A stretch of 64,000 nucleotides of DNA from Homoserinimonas sp. OAct 916 (GTDB lineage Bacteria; Actinomycetota; Actinomycetes; Actinomycetales; Microbacteriaceae): NCBI RefSeq assembly GCF_003260275.1, contig NZ_QJHB01000009.1:124001-188000 (forward strand), written 5' to 3'. Shown here one piece after another: positions 10,441 through 19,302 of the stretch. The position numbers were made by a program, and so were the translations under genes. Position 1 is the stretch's first letter; each line of letters starts with the position of its first letter. The notes beneath the pieces were generated by a model. The model did not search any database and was not told the DNA's origin. It worked only from the letters and a program-made list of their open reading frames with translations.

Positions 10441-10482
10441 CCACCCTGCCCTCAGCCACCCTGCCCTCATCCACCCCGCCCA
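10441..10482. repeat. 15-bp tandem repeat, nearly three copies
   Basis: Units starting CCACCCTGCCCTCA lie at 10441, 10456 and 10471; the third is cut short. They stand between the amidohydrolase stop and a long hairpin. Confidence 0.8.
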
Positions 10483-10484
10483 GA

Positions 10485-10531
10485 GTGCAATTATTGGGGT
10501 TATTCGAAGGCGATAACCCCAACAACTGCAC
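10485..10531. terminator. Long hairpin between converging genes, probable bidirectional terminator
   Basis: A perfect 10-bp stem (TTGGGGTTAT at 10494-10503 with ATAACCCCAA at 10513-10522) around a 9-nt loop is extended outward by seven further matches out of nine, to GTGCA and TGCAC at the ends. There is no strong U-tract. It lies between the rightward amidohydrolase and the leftward alkyltransferase-like gene, which suggests termination in both directions, though an operator role is possible. Confidence 0.6.
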
Positions 10532-10641
10532 GGTCGGCGAAGGATGAGTCTGGAAGATGTGGATCCTGGCCACCATCCGGCTCCGGAGTATCGACAGCCG
10601 GGAGGCGGCACCACCACTTCCGGGCAGGCGCGCCCTGCCCC

Positions 10642-10974
10642 TCAGTCGAACGGGGGAGTCCACCTGGAGGTTCTGTAGTCGATGCGGTAGCCGGCCTCGA
10701 CCGCTGACGGCAGGAGGGGGGTTCCCTCGGCTTCATAGTGTTCCAGCGCTTCGGCGTCGTGGCAGAGCGGCGGATGGCCGCCCGCGCGGATCACGCGCCA
10801 CCACGGCAGATCGCCACCGGAGCGACTCATCACCTGGCCGACCATGCGTGATGCCCGTGAACCGAGCACGGCGGCGATGTCGTCGTAGGTCATCACTCGG
10901 CCGGGAGGGATCGCCTGTACGATCTCGAGCACGTTCTCGGCAAACTCGGCACGGGAGGGGGTGGATTCCGCCAT
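10642..10974 (-). CDS. Alkyltransferase-like protein (MGMT DNA-binding domain without the acceptor cysteine)
   Basis: A 110-residue protein matching the C-terminal DNA-binding domain of O6-alkylguanine-DNA alkyltransferase. The family motif PCHRV is PWWRV here, so the alkyl-accepting cysteine is missing. Known alkyltransferase-like proteins (Atl1, eAtl) carry PWHRV or similar; they bind O6-alkylguanine and hand it to nucleotide excision repair. The helix-turn-helix part (MTYDDIAAVLGSRASRMVGQ) is intact. It starts 3 bp after the acetyltransferase gene on the same strand and is likely cotranscribed with it. Confidence 0.85.
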   Translation of the reverse strand: MAESTPSRAEFAENVLEIVQAIPPGRVMTYDDIAAVLGSRASRMVGQVMSRSGGDLPWWRVIRAGGHPPLCHDAEALEHYEAEGTPLLPSAVEAGYRIDYRTSRWTPPFD

Positions 10975-10977
10975 GCG

Positions 10978-11433
10978 CTACAGCTCCATCGCCCCGATGG
11001 TCTCGCCGTATTCGGTCTCACCGACCGTTTTGAAGCCGACGCGGGTGAAGAACGCGCCGGGGCCGTCATCGCCCGGTTCCCAGATCACGGTGACCCGTTT
11101 GAAGCCGCGGCTTCGTGCCTCTTCCGCGAGGCTCAAAACGGCGAAACGTCCGACGCCCCGACTCTGCTGGTCGGCCTCGACGTTGATGCGCCAGATGCAG
11201 CTGCGGAATTCTTCGTGCCGGCTTTCGGGATCGAAGTTGCCCATGATGAACCCCACGACGCGGTCTTCGGCATCCAATACCACGCGCGACCACGATGTCG
11301 ACGGGTTGATGAAGGCCCCGGCCACTGAATACGAGACCGGGGCGATGAATTGTTCCTGACCCGGCTTGAGCGTGAGGCTGTTCGCGGCAACGATGTTCGA
11401 CGCTGATAACTCGTCCAGTCTGAATTCACTCAT
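10978..11433 (-). CDS. GNAT-family N-acetyltransferase, diamine-acetyltransferase-like
   Basis: A 151-residue single GNAT domain. The acetyl-CoA loop is in 'QQSRGVGRFAVLSLAEEA' (near residue 95). The N-terminal 'LTLKPGQEQFIAPVSYSVAGAF' resembles the spermidine/spermine acetyltransferase group (PaiA, BltD), where a similar stretch precedes the polyamine site. That assignment is from memory and moderate; general GNAT function is sure. It heads a two-gene leftward unit with the alkyltransferase-like protein. With two polyamine importers in the window, acetylation to cap excess amines would make sense. Confidence 0.75.
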   Translation of the reverse strand: MSEFRLDELSASNIVAANSLTLKPGQEQFIAPVSYSVAGAFINPSTSWSRVVLDAEDRVVGFIMGNFDPESRHEEFRSCIWRINVEADQQSRGVGRFAVLSLAEEARSRGFKRVTVIWEPGDDGPGAFFTRVGFKTVGETEYGETIGAMEL

Positions 11434-11495
11434 GTCAACAACCTAGCCCGCGTATGGGGGTGGCCGATAGTCCGAGGCGCCCCCGGACGGCAATT

Positions 11496-11513
11496 TATCT
11501 TGATGTCGAGATA
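11496..11513. promoter_or_regulatory. 18-bp imperfect palindrome in the icd / acetyltransferase divergent region
   Basis: TATCTTGATGTCGAGATA matches its own reverse complement at 7 of 9 half-site positions. It lies 63 bp upstream of the acetyltransferase start and 134 bp upstream of icd. The layout fits a dimeric regulator, perhaps of the MarR or GntR type; none is encoded beside it. Further towards icd is an imperfect 19-bp direct repeat opening with CGGATCCG (11554-11572 and 11575-11593, 15 of 19 identical). Confidence 0.5.
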
Positions 11514-11646
11514 TTTGTGCGGATCGGCTAAACTGTACCGGTTGACCTGAATACGGATCCGATCGATTCGAAAGCGGATCCGGTTCACTCGAATCAAATG
11601 GCGCGCCAGCACTGTTCGCGCCGACGGCCTCATGAGGAGTAAGAAT

Positions 11647-12861
11647 TTGTCGAAGATCAAGGTAGAGGGAACAGTCGTCGAGCTTGACGGCGACGAGATG
11701 ACCAGAATGATCTGGCAGGAGATCAAAGACACTCTCCTTCTGCCCTACCTCGACGTGAACCTCGAGTACTACGACCTGTCGATCCAGAAGCGTGACGAGA
11801 CCGACGACCAGATCACCATCGACGCCGCGCACGCCATCCAGAAGCACGGTGTCGGCGTGAAGTGCGCCACCATCACCCCCGACGAGGCACGGGTGGAGGA
11901 GTTCGGCCTGAAGAAGATGTGGCGCTCGCCGAACGGCACCATCCGCAACATCCTCGGCGGCACGATCTTCCGCGAGCCGATCATCATCTCGAACATCCCG
12001 CGCCTGGTCCCCGGCTGGAACAAGCCCATCATCATCGGCCGTCACGCGTTCGGCGACCAGTACCGCGCGACCGACTTCCGGTTCGAGGGCGAGGGCACCC
12101 TCACCATGACCTTCACGCCCAAGGACGGCGGCGAGGCCCAGTCGTTCGAGGTGTTCCAGTCACCCGGTTCCGGTGTCGCAATGGGCATGTACAACCTCGA
12201 CGACTCGATCCGCGACTTCGCCCGCGCGTCGTTGAACTACGGTCTCGAGCGCAACTACCCGGTCTATCTCTCGACCAAGAACACCATCCTGAAGGCGTAT
12301 GACGGCCGGTTCAAGGATCTGTTCCAAGAGGTCTTCGACGCCGAGTTCGCTGCACGCTACGCGGACGCCGGTCTCACCTATGAGCACCGCCTGATCGATG
12401 ACATGGTCGCGGCCAGCCTCAAGTGGGAGGGCGGCTACATCTGGGCCTGCAAGAACTACGACGGCGACGTGCAGTCAGACACCGTTGCGCAGGGCTTCGG
12501 ATCCCTCGGGCTCATGACCAGCGTGCTCACCACGCCCGACGGCAAGACCGTCGAGGCCGAGGCCGCGCACGGCACCGTCACCCGGCACTACCGCCAGCAT
12601 CAGGCGGGCAAGCCCACCTCGACGAACCCGATCGCATCGATCTACGCCTGGACCCGGGGCCTCGCGCATCGCGGTCACCTCGACGAGAACCAGGCGCTCG
12701 TCGACTTCGCCCACACGCTGGAAGACGTCGTGATCAAGACCGTGGAATCCGGCAAGATGACGAAGGACCTGGCGCTGCTCGTCGGGCCGGAGCAGCCGTT
12801 CCAGACCACCGAGGAGTTCCTCGCCTCGCTGGCAGAGAACCTTAAGATTCGCCTGGCCTGA
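11647..12861 (+). CDS. icd: NADP-dependent isocitrate dehydrogenase
   Basis: A 404-residue homodimeric type II isocitrate dehydrogenase, converting isocitrate to 2-oxoglutarate in the TCA cycle. The N-terminus [18 protein letters not shown] and the motifs 'KSPNGTIRN'-like ([10 protein letters not shown]), '[13 protein letters not shown]' and '[16 protein letters not shown]' are diagnostic. An in-frame ATG lies five codons upstream but is inside the ribosome site. The TTG at 11647 with AGGAG at 11635-11639 (7 nt spacing) gives the standard length, so I chose it. A clear intrinsic terminator follows. Confidence 0.95.
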   Translation: MSKIKVEGTVVELDGDEMTRMIWQEIKDTLLLPYLDVNLEYYDLSIQKRDETDDQITIDAAHAIQKHGVGVKCATITPDEARVEEFGLKKMWRSPNGTIRNILGGTIFREPIIISNIPRLVPGWNKPIIIGRHAFGDQYRATDFRFEGEGTLTMTFTPKDGGEAQSFEVFQSPGSGVAMGMYNLDDSIRDFARASLNYGLERNYPVYLSTKNTILKAYDGRFKDLFQEVFDAEFAARYADAGLTYEHRLIDDMVAASLKWEGGYIWACKNYDGDVQSDTVAQGFGSLGLMTSVLTTPDGKTVEAEAAHGTVTRHYRQHQAGKPTSTNPIASIYAWTRGLAHRGHLDENQALVDFAHTLEDVVIKTVESGKMTKDLALLVGPEQPFQTTEEFLASLAENLKIRLA

Positions 12862-12911
12862 GTCAGCGCCGGGGCCGACTCAGTGCCCGGCACAACTTCA
12901 CGAGCGACACT

Positions 12912-12945
12912 CGCCCGTGTACCCCACAGGGTGCACGGGCGTTTT
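12912..12945 (+). terminator. Intrinsic terminator of icd
   Basis: CGCCCGTG (12912-12919) pairs with CACGGGCG (12934-12941); inner bases ACCC and GGGT extend the stem. Four T follow at 12942-12945. Confidence 0.8.
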
Positions 12946-12985
12946 CGTCGTGACGCGGATTAATATCACGATTTGGTAACGCCCG

Positions 12986-13003
12986 TACCCAAAACGGGGT
13001 ACA
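12986..13003. promoter_or_regulatory. Inverted repeat upstream of the subtilase gene
   Basis: GTACCC and GGGTAC flank six bases, about 70 bp before the chosen start codon. A possible operator; no promoter hexamers could be assigned with confidence. Confidence 0.4.
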
Positions 13004-13075
13004 ACACGGTTTACTGAGTCTGCGTGCAGGCCCGACTGCTCGTTGTCCTTGTCCAATGAAGAACAGGATTCGATC

Positions 13076-16000
13076 GTGGGTATTCGCACTCTCAGCGCCG
13101 CCACCTGTGCCGCGCTCATCACCTCCCTCGTGCTCGTGGCCACTCCCGCCGCAGCCGCCCCGCAGTCCATCGGCGGCAGCGGCAAGATGTCGTTCGAGCC
13201 CGGCCGGTACATCGTCACGCTGGTTGAGCCGTCGGCCGCGACATACGAAGGAGGCATCGACGGATTTGCGCCCACCGCGCCAGAAGATGGCGAACAGTTG
13301 CAGCGCCGTGCCGTGCAGAAGTACACCGATCACCTGGCCGAGCGGCAGGAGGAGGTCGCAGCCGACGCCGACGGGGTGGTGATCACCCACTCCTACACGC
13401 TCGCCCTCAACGGCTTCGCGGCCGACCTCACCGCCGAACAAGCCGCCCAACTGGCAGCGGACCGCTCAGTGGCGAACATCACCCCAGACGAGCTCAAGCA
13501 TGTGACCGCCGAGCCGTCCACGGAGTTCCTGGGGCTCTCCGGCCCCGGTGGGGTCTGGGAAGCAGTGGGGGGCATCGACAGTGCCGGCGCGGGCGTGGTG
13601 GTCGGCGTGCTCGACACCGGCGTCGCCCCGGAGAATCCGTCGTTCGCCGGTGAAGCCCTCGGAACCGCGTCGGGCGCCGCTCCCTACCTGGACGGTGACA
13701 CCATCCGGTTCGAGAAGGCTGACGGTGGCACCTTCACCGGAACCTGTGAGACCGGCGTACAGTTCACAGCCGCTGATTGCAGCACCAAGATCATCGGTGC
13801 CCGCTACTTCGTTGACGGTTTCGGGGCGATCGGAGATGTCAGCCAGGGCGAGTACCTCTCGCCCCGTGACGGTAACGGCCACGGTTCGCACACCGCGAGC
13901 ACCGCCGCCGGAAACGCTGGTGTTTCCACCAGCATCAACGGCGTGGACTTCGGCCCCATCAGCGGGATGGCGCCTGCCGCAAAGATCGCCGCCTACAAGG
14001 TGTGCTGGACCGGAAACGATCCGACAACGACCGACGATGACGGCTGCGCCACCAGCGACATCCTCTCGGCCATCGACCAGGCCGTGGCCGACGGCGTCGA
14101 CGTGCTCAACTACTCGATCGGCGGCGGGGCAGCCCAGACCACGATCTCACCGACCGATGAGGCATTCCTCGGTGCCGCCGCCGCCGGTATCTTCGTTGCG
14201 GCATCTGCAGGAAACTCCGGACCGGCCTCATCCACGCTCGACAACGCGTCGCCGTGGATCACGACGGTCGCCGCCAGCACGATTCCCAGCTACGAGGCCA
14301 CCGTCACCCTCGGTGACGGGGCGAAATATGCGGGCGGCTCGATCACGGTCAACATGGACCCCACAGCCGTCCCGCTGACTGGCCCGCTGGTCACCGCCGC
14401 CGCGGTAGCGCTCGCCGGTGCGGAATCGGCCAACCTGTGCCTGACCGGCACACTTGACCCCGCACTGGCCGCCGGAAAAATCGTGACCTGCGAACGTGGC
14501 GTGAACGCCCGGGTCGACAAGTCGGCCGAGGTGAAACGTGCCGGCGGGATCGGCATGATCCTGGTCAACGTGGTGCCAGGCTCCGTCGACCTCGACGAGC
14601 ACACGGTGCCGACCATTCACCTGGACGCTCGCTACCACGACGCCGTGATGGCCTACTCGGCCACACCGGATGCGACGGCAACCTTCACGCCCGGAAACCA
14701 GACCGACTACACGCCGCCCACGCCGCAGGTGGCCGGATTCTCGTCCCGCGGCCCGGTTGAGGCCGACGGCAGCGACGTGCTGAAACCGGACATTTCCGCA
14801 CCCGGCGTGGCGATCCTCGCCGATGGACCGAACGCAGCCGGTGAGGCGCCGACCTTCGAGTTCCTGTCGGGAACCTCGATGGCGTCGCCGCACATCGCCG
14901 GTCTCGCCGCCCTGTACCTGGGCGAGAGGCCTGACGCCAGTCCGGCCGAGATCAAATCGGCGATGATGACGACGGCCTACAACACCGTCGACGGCGACGA
15001 CAACCCGGTGACCGACCCGTTCATCCAGGGTGCGGGCCACGTCGACCCGACGAAATTCTTCGAACCCGGCCTGCTCTACCTCAACGATCTCGGGGACTGG
15101 CTGGCCTACATCCAGGGCATCGGCTACGACGCCGGTGTCGACCCGATCGATCCGAGCAACCTCAACCTCGCGTCGATCGCCATCGGCCAGTTCACGGCAC
15201 CCGAGACGATCACGCGCACGGTGACCTCCACCCAGGCCGGAGACTTCACTGCGGCCGTCTCGATGCCCGGATTCGAAACCGTGGTTGAGCCCTCGACCCT
15301 CACCTTCGGCCAGGCCGGGGAGAGCAAAGAGTTCCAGATCACCTTCACCCGAACGGATGCCCCCTTGGACACATTCTCAACGGGCGAGTTGACTTGGACC
15401 GGTGGCTACGGGAACACCACCGTGGTGCGCTCGCCGCTCGCGGTGCGCCCGGTGACAATCGTGGCGCCGGCCGAGGTCGCAGGCACCGGGGTCACCGGGT
15501 CGGTTGACGTCACCGTCACCCCCGGTGGTGACGGCCCGATCCCGCTCTCGAGCACCGGCCTGACCGCCAGTGTGCTGCAGCCCGACCCAACCGGCGCCGA
15601 GAAGAACCACTCCGGCTCGGGCGCTGCGGGCGCCGAGTTCGATTATCTGGTGTCCGTGCCGGAGGGCGCCGCGTTTGCGCGGTTCGATCTGGTCACTGTC
15701 GACAAGGCTGCCGACCTCGACCTCACCGTCTACCTGCTGAATGATGCGGGCGCGCCGATCGCCGGGTGGCAGTCGGCCACGGCGTCCGGTGACGAACGTG
15801 TCGACCTGGTCGATCCGGACGCCGGAACCTACCGGGTGTTCGTGGACATCTATTCCGTCACCGGGACGACCGCGTTCGACCTCACGACGACCTCTGTGAT
15901 GCCGAGCGGCGAGGCGCTTGCACTCGCGCCTGACGTCCTGAACGGGCAGACCGGCATCCCCGTGACGTTCACCGCGTCGTGGCAGGATCTCATCCCGCAG

Positions 16001-16921
16001 ACCGCTTACCTCGGGCTGATCGATTACGGTGACACCGGCGTCTACACCGTTGTCACTGTGGCGACCGGCGAGGCGGGGCCGAAGGCGCCGGTGAACACTG
16101 CGCTGCCGACGATCACCGGCACTCCGGCGGTGGGCAAGACCCTGACCGCCACCCCCGGAACCTGGGATGTGGCGAAGCTGACCTTCACCTACCAGTGGCA
16201 GGCTGACGGGGTCGACATCGCGAAGGCAACCGGAAAGAAGTACAAGGTTGGTGCGGGCGATGCGGGCAAGGCCATCACGGTTAAAGTGACGGCCAGCAAG
16301 AAGGGGCTGCCCGACGGAACGGCTGTCTCCGAGGCGGTGACGATCCCAGCCGGGCCCCCGGCACCGGTGAACACTGCGCTGCCGACGATCACCGGCACTC
16401 CGGCGGTGGGCAAGACCCTGACCGCCACCCCCGGAACCTGGGATGTGGCGAAGCTGACCTTCACCTACCAGTGGCAGGCTGACGGGGTCGACATCGCGAA
16501 GGCAACCGGAAAGAAGTACAAGGTTGGTGCGGGCGATGCGGGCAAGGCCATCACGGTTACGGTGACGGCCAGCAAGAAGGGGCTGCCCGACGGAACGGCT
16601 GTCTCCGAGGCGGTGACGGTCGCCTACCCGTCGCAGACAACCCTGCGGCTCAACAGGCTGATCGCCTTCTCCTGGAACACCGTGACCGCACAGGTGCGGG
16701 TGACGTCGCCCTCGAGCCAGGCGCCGACCGGGTCGGTTGCGCTCACCGTGAACGGGAAGGCCACCACAGTGCCGTTGACCGCGGCAGACAACGGGACGGT
16801 GAAGACCACGGCGCTGAAATTGCGTCGAGGCCTCAACAAGGTGCAGGCCACGTTTGTCCCCGACGGCGCCGGGATCGCCGGTTCGACGAGCCAGACCGAG
16901 TGGGTCTGGGTGGTCTTCTGA
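13076..16921 (+). CDS. Secreted subtilisin-like serine protease with PA, Fn3-like and Ig-like repeats
   Basis: A 1281-residue S8 peptidase. Order of parts: signal peptide (about 1-30, ending PAAAAP), I9 propeptide, catalytic domain with Asp180 (LDTG), His269 (GHGSHTA) and Ser601 (GTSMASPH), a PA insert between His and Ser, an Fn3-like domain, a PPC-like beta domain, two almost identical Ig-like repeats (from residues 1006 and 1098), and a final Ig-like domain. The frame opens at a TTG 11 codons earlier, but GTG 13076 has AGGA 7 nt upstream and gives a proper signal peptide. No LPxTG or membrane anchor is seen, so it should be released or held non-covalently. Confidence 0.92.
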   Translation: MGIRTLSAATCAALITSLVLVATPAAAAPQSIGGSGKMSFEPGRYIVTLVEPSAATYEGGIDGFAPTAPEDGEQLQRRAVQKYTDHLAERQEEVAADADGVVITHSYTLALNGFAADLTAEQAAQLAADRSVANITPDELKHVTAEPSTEFLGLSGPGGVWEAVGGIDSAGAGVVVGVLDTGVAPENPSFAGEALGTASGAAPYLDGDTIRFEKADGGTFTGTCETGVQFTAADCSTKIIGARYFVDGFGAIGDVSQGEYLSPRDGNGHGSHTASTAAGNAGVSTSINGVDFGPISGMAPAAKIAAYKVCWTGNDPTTTDDDGCATSDILSAIDQAVADGVDVLNYSIGGGAAQTTISPTDEAFLGAAAAGIFVAASAGNSGPASSTLDNASPWITTVAASTIPSYEATVTLGDGAKYAGGSITVNMDPTAVPLTGPLVTAAAVALAGAESANLCLTGTLDPALAAGKIVTCERGVNARVDKSAEVKRAGGIGMILVNVVPGSVDLDEHTVPTIHLDARYHDAVMAYSATPDATATFTPGNQTDYTPPTPQVAGFSSRGPVEADGSDVLKPDISAPGVAILADGPNAAGEAPTFEFLSGTSMASPHIAGLAALYLGERPDASPAEIKSAMMTTAYNTVDGDDNPVTDPFIQGAGHVDPTKFFEPGLLYLNDLGDWLAYIQGIGYDAGVDPIDPSNLNLASIAIGQFTAPETITRTVTSTQAGDFTAAVSMPGFETVVEPSTLTFGQAGESKEFQITFTRTDAPLDTFSTGELTWTGGYGNTTVVRSPLAVRPVTIVAPAEVAGTGVTGSVDVTVTPGGDGPIPLSSTGLTASVLQPDPTGAEKNHSGSGAAGAEFDYLVSVPEGAAFARFDLVTVDKAADLDLTVYLLNDAGAPIAGWQSATASGDERVDLVDPDAGTYRVFVDIYSVTGTTAFDLTTTSVMPSGEALALAPDVLNGQTGIPVTFTASWQDLIPQTAYLGLIDYGDTGVYTVVTVATGEAGPKAPVNTALPTITGTPAVGKTLTATPGTWDVAKLTFTYQWQADGVDIAKATGKKYKVGAGDAGKAITVKVTASKKGLPDGTAVSEAVTIPAGPPAPVNTALPTITGTPAVGKTLTATPGTWDVAKLTFTYQWQADGVDIAKATGKKYKVGAGDAGKAITVTVTASKKGLPDGTAVSEAVTVAYPSQTTLRLNRLIAFSWNTVTAQVRVTSPSSQAPTGSVALTVNGKATTVPLTAADNGTVKTTALKLRRGLNKVQATFVPDGAGIAGSTSQTEWVWVVF
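16091..16618 (+). repeat. Near-identical internal duplication in the subtilase (276-bp period)
   Basis: About 252 bp starting GTGAACACTGCGCTG at 16091 return at 16367 with only a couple of differences (AA versus CG inside 'acggttaaagtg'). Each encodes a DUF/Ig-like module with 'PTITGTPAVGKTLTATPGTW'. Identity at silent positions points to recent duplication or gene conversion. Confidence 0.92.
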
Positions 16922-16926
16922 TCGGG

Positions 16927-16945
16927 TGAGGTGAGCCTTGCCTCG
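16927..16945. promoter_or_regulatory. Candidate DtxR/IdeR iron box before the P-type ATPase
   Basis: TGAGGTGAGCCTTGCCTCG agrees with the 19-bp DtxR/IdeR consensus TTAGGTTAGCCTAACCTAA at 13 of 19 positions, and its halves are symmetric (GAGG...CCTC). It lies in the 61 bp between the subtilase stop and the ATPase start. Confidence 0.45.
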
Positions 16946-16982
16946 CTGGAAATCGGCGGCGGATCCGGCTAGAACTTGAAGT

Positions 16983-18872
16983 ATGAACTGGTTGTCTGCC
17001 GCGGTGCGTCGCTACCCCATAGTCGCCATCACCCTTGTGGTCGGGATCGTTGGAATCGGCATCGCGCTCGGCGGGCATCCGGAAGTCAGCGGCTGGATCA
17101 TCAGCGTGTACGCCTTGGCGGTCGCAGCGATCCAAACGGTCGGCATGGTGAAAGACGTGCTGCGCGGGCATTGGGGAATCGACCTCCTCGCAGTCACAGC
17201 TATCGTCGCCACAGTGCTGGTCGGCGAATTCTGGGCGAGCCTGGTCATCGTTCTCATGCTGTCGGGTGGCGAGGCGCTTGAAGACTATGCGGGCAACCGA
17301 GCGAAACGTGAACTGAGCGCCCTGCTCGCCCGGAGCCCACAGACCGCGCATCGGCTCGTGGGCTCCGACGCCGTCGACGTTCCGGTCACCGAAGTGCTGA
17401 TCGGCGATCTCCTACTGGTGAAACCGTCTGAGATCGTGCCGGTCGACGGCGAGTTGGTCACCGACGAGGCAACCTTCGACGAGTCTTCGCTGACGGGCGA
17501 GAGCCTTCCCGTGGACCGGGTGGCCGGTGACGGACTGCTCAGCGGAGCGGTCAACGGCGACCGCGCCATCACCATGCGAGCCACGGCTCTGGCCGAGGAC
17601 AGCCAGTACCAACGCATCGTCGCGCTGGTCTCGGAGGCGGCAGCCAGTCGCGCCCCGCTGGTGCGCCTTGCGGACCGTTACGCGGTACCGTTCACTCTGG
17701 TTTCGTTCGCGATCGCCGGGTTCGCCTGGTGGATGGCGGGGGACCCGGTGCGGTTCGCCGAAGTGCTCGTGGTGGCCACACCGTGCCCGCTGCTGATCGC
17801 GGCTCCGGTGGCATTCATGGGCGGCATGAGCCGGGCATCCCGGATCGGTGTGATCGTCAAGAATGGCGGCACCCTCGAACAACTGTCACGGGTGAAAACG
17901 GCAGCATTCGACAAGACCGGAACCCTGACCGAGGGGGCACCGACGGTGGAGTCGATCCACCCGGAGCCGGGATTCACCGACGACGAGTTGTTGCAACTGG
18001 CCGCATCGGCTGAACAGTATTCCACACACGTGCTGGCCAAATCGGTCGTGGATGCCGCCCTCGCGCGTTCGCTGTCCCTGATCACCACCGATACCGCCAG
18101 CGAATACGCGACCAACGGTGTCACGGCCACCCTGTCGGGCCGCCAGACGGTGGTCGGCAAGCGCGCCTTCGTCGAGCAGCACTCCGCTGCCGAAAGCGTG
18201 CCGGAACCCGACATGCTGGGAGGGCAGCAGGCGGTTTATGTGAGTGTCGACGGTGTGTTCGCCGGAACGCTGTTATTGCGCGACCAGCTCCGTCACAATT
18301 CGGCCCAGACGCTGCGGGCGCTGGCCAGCCTCGGCGTGCAGGACACGCTGATGCTCACCGGAGATGCGCGTCACACCGCCGAACACATGGGTCAGGAACT
18401 GGGGCTCACCGATGTGCGTGCCGACCTGCTGCCGATGGACAAGGTGACCGCGGTCGAAGCGATCAGCGCGCGCCCCGTCATGATGATCGGCGACGGTGTC
18501 AACGATGCCCCCGTCCTGACGGCCGCGGATATCGGCGTCGCGATGGGGGCAAAGGGGTCGACGGCCGCCTCTGACTCCGCCGACGTGGTGATCATGACCG
18601 ACGACATCTCACGGGTGGTCGACGCCGTTCTGATCGGGCAGCGCACCATGCGTGTGGCGACGCAAAGTATTTGGTTGGGCATCGGGTTGAGCGTGGGACT
18701 GATGCTGGTGGCCACCTTCGGATGGTTGCCGGCCATCGTGGGGGCGACACTGCAAGAGGTGATCGACCTCGCCACAATTCTGAACTCGTTGCGCGCGCTC
18801 ACTGCTGGCCGCGCGGCCCGTCGTGCGGCACCCGCCCAGCGAGTGGAGAAGGTGCCCGTCACCATGCACTAG
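16983..18872 (+). CDS. Heavy-metal P1B-type ATPase with a TPC motif, no N-terminal metal domain
   Basis: A 629-residue cation pump. It has the transmembrane metal motif ATPCPLL (Cys268), phosphorylation Asp310 in DKTGTLT, the actuator TGES and the hinge GDGVNDAP. No HMA or His-rich N-terminal domain is present, since the first membrane span starts almost at the N-terminus. CPC (Cu/Zn) and SPC (P1B-4) motifs are absent; TPC places it in a less characterised subgroup, so the metal is uncertain. The upstream site resembling an iron box hints at iron or manganese efflux. The ATG has little ribosome-site support. Confidence 0.85.
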   Translation: MNWLSAAVRRYPIVAITLVVGIVGIGIALGGHPEVSGWIISVYALAVAAIQTVGMVKDVLRGHWGIDLLAVTAIVATVLVGEFWASLVIVLMLSGGEALEDYAGNRAKRELSALLARSPQTAHRLVGSDAVDVPVTEVLIGDLLLVKPSEIVPVDGELVTDEATFDESSLTGESLPVDRVAGDGLLSGAVNGDRAITMRATALAEDSQYQRIVALVSEAAASRAPLVRLADRYAVPFTLVSFAIAGFAWWMAGDPVRFAEVLVVATPCPLLIAAPVAFMGGMSRASRIGVIVKNGGTLEQLSRVKTAAFDKTGTLTEGAPTVESIHPEPGFTDDELLQLAASAEQYSTHVLAKSVVDAALARSLSLITTDTASEYATNGVTATLSGRQTVVGKRAFVEQHSAAESVPEPDMLGGQQAVYVSVDGVFAGTLLLRDQLRHNSAQTLRALASLGVQDTLMLTGDARHTAEHMGQELGLTDVRADLLPMDKVTAVEAISARPVMMIGDGVNDAPVLTAADIGVAMGAKGSTAASDSADVVIMTDDISRVVDAVLIGQRTMRVATQSIWLGIGLSVGLMLVATFGWLPAIVGATLQEVIDLATILNSLRALTAGRAARRAAPAQRVEKVPVTMH

Positions 18873-18893
18873 TGTGATAGCGTGCTATTACAC
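18872..18893. promoter_or_regulatory. 22-bp palindromic operator, probably for the TrpR-family regulator
   Basis: Half-sites GTGTGATAGC and GCTATTACAC flank a GT centre; only one base pair breaks the symmetry. It begins at the last base of the ATPase stop codon and ends 8 bp before the regulator's ATG, so occupancy would block its own expression. The TAGC..GCTA core recalls the CTAG core of TrpR operators. Confidence 0.7.
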
Positions 18894-18901
18894 AGGAACG
18901 G

Positions 18902-19231
18902 ATGAGCATGAAGCGGAACACCACGGCTACGCCCGGCGCCAATGATTCAACAGATGCGCTGGATGACCTCGCCGATGCTTTCGTCCGGCTGACCGATGTC
19001 GACGACATGCGGGCGTTCCTCACCGACCTGTGCACTCCGGCCGAGCTGGAGGCGATGACCGATCGCTGGCGAGTGGTTCCGGCCCTGGTCGGCGGCGTCT
19101 CGTATCGGCAGATCCACGAGAATACCGGGGTGAGCGTCACGACCGTTGGCCGTGTTGCCCGACATCTGGAGCATGGTGCGGGCGGCTATGCGGCAGCGCT
19201 CGCCGGCCGTCGGACAGGCAACGCCGGCTGA
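18902..19231 (+). CDS. TrpR-family (YerC/YecD-type) regulator of the his operon
   Basis: A 109-residue protein with the all-helical TrpR-like fold of the YerC/YecD group. 'LCTPAELEAMTDRW' and the HTH 'SYRQIHENTGVSVTTVGRVARHLEHGAGGY' (about residues 66-100) are typical. Family members have been predicted as histidine-responsive repressors (HisR). The gene sits directly before hisG with a strong palindrome at its own promoter, so control of this operon, and of itself, is the natural reading. The N-terminal 20 residues are low complexity; the second in-frame ATG at 18908 has better spacing to AGGA (18894-18897). Confidence 0.8.
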   Translation: MSMKRNTTATPGANDSTDALDDLADAFVRLTDVDDMRAFLTDLCTPAELEAMTDRWRVVPALVGGVSYRQIHENTGVSVTTVGRVARHLEHGAGGYAAALAGRRTGNAG

Positions 19232-19302
19232 ACGCCGACCAGCGGCCACCGCGGTGCGACTGTCCGAGCGTCCACCATCCGGTGGCCATGTGTGCTCCCG
19301 CC

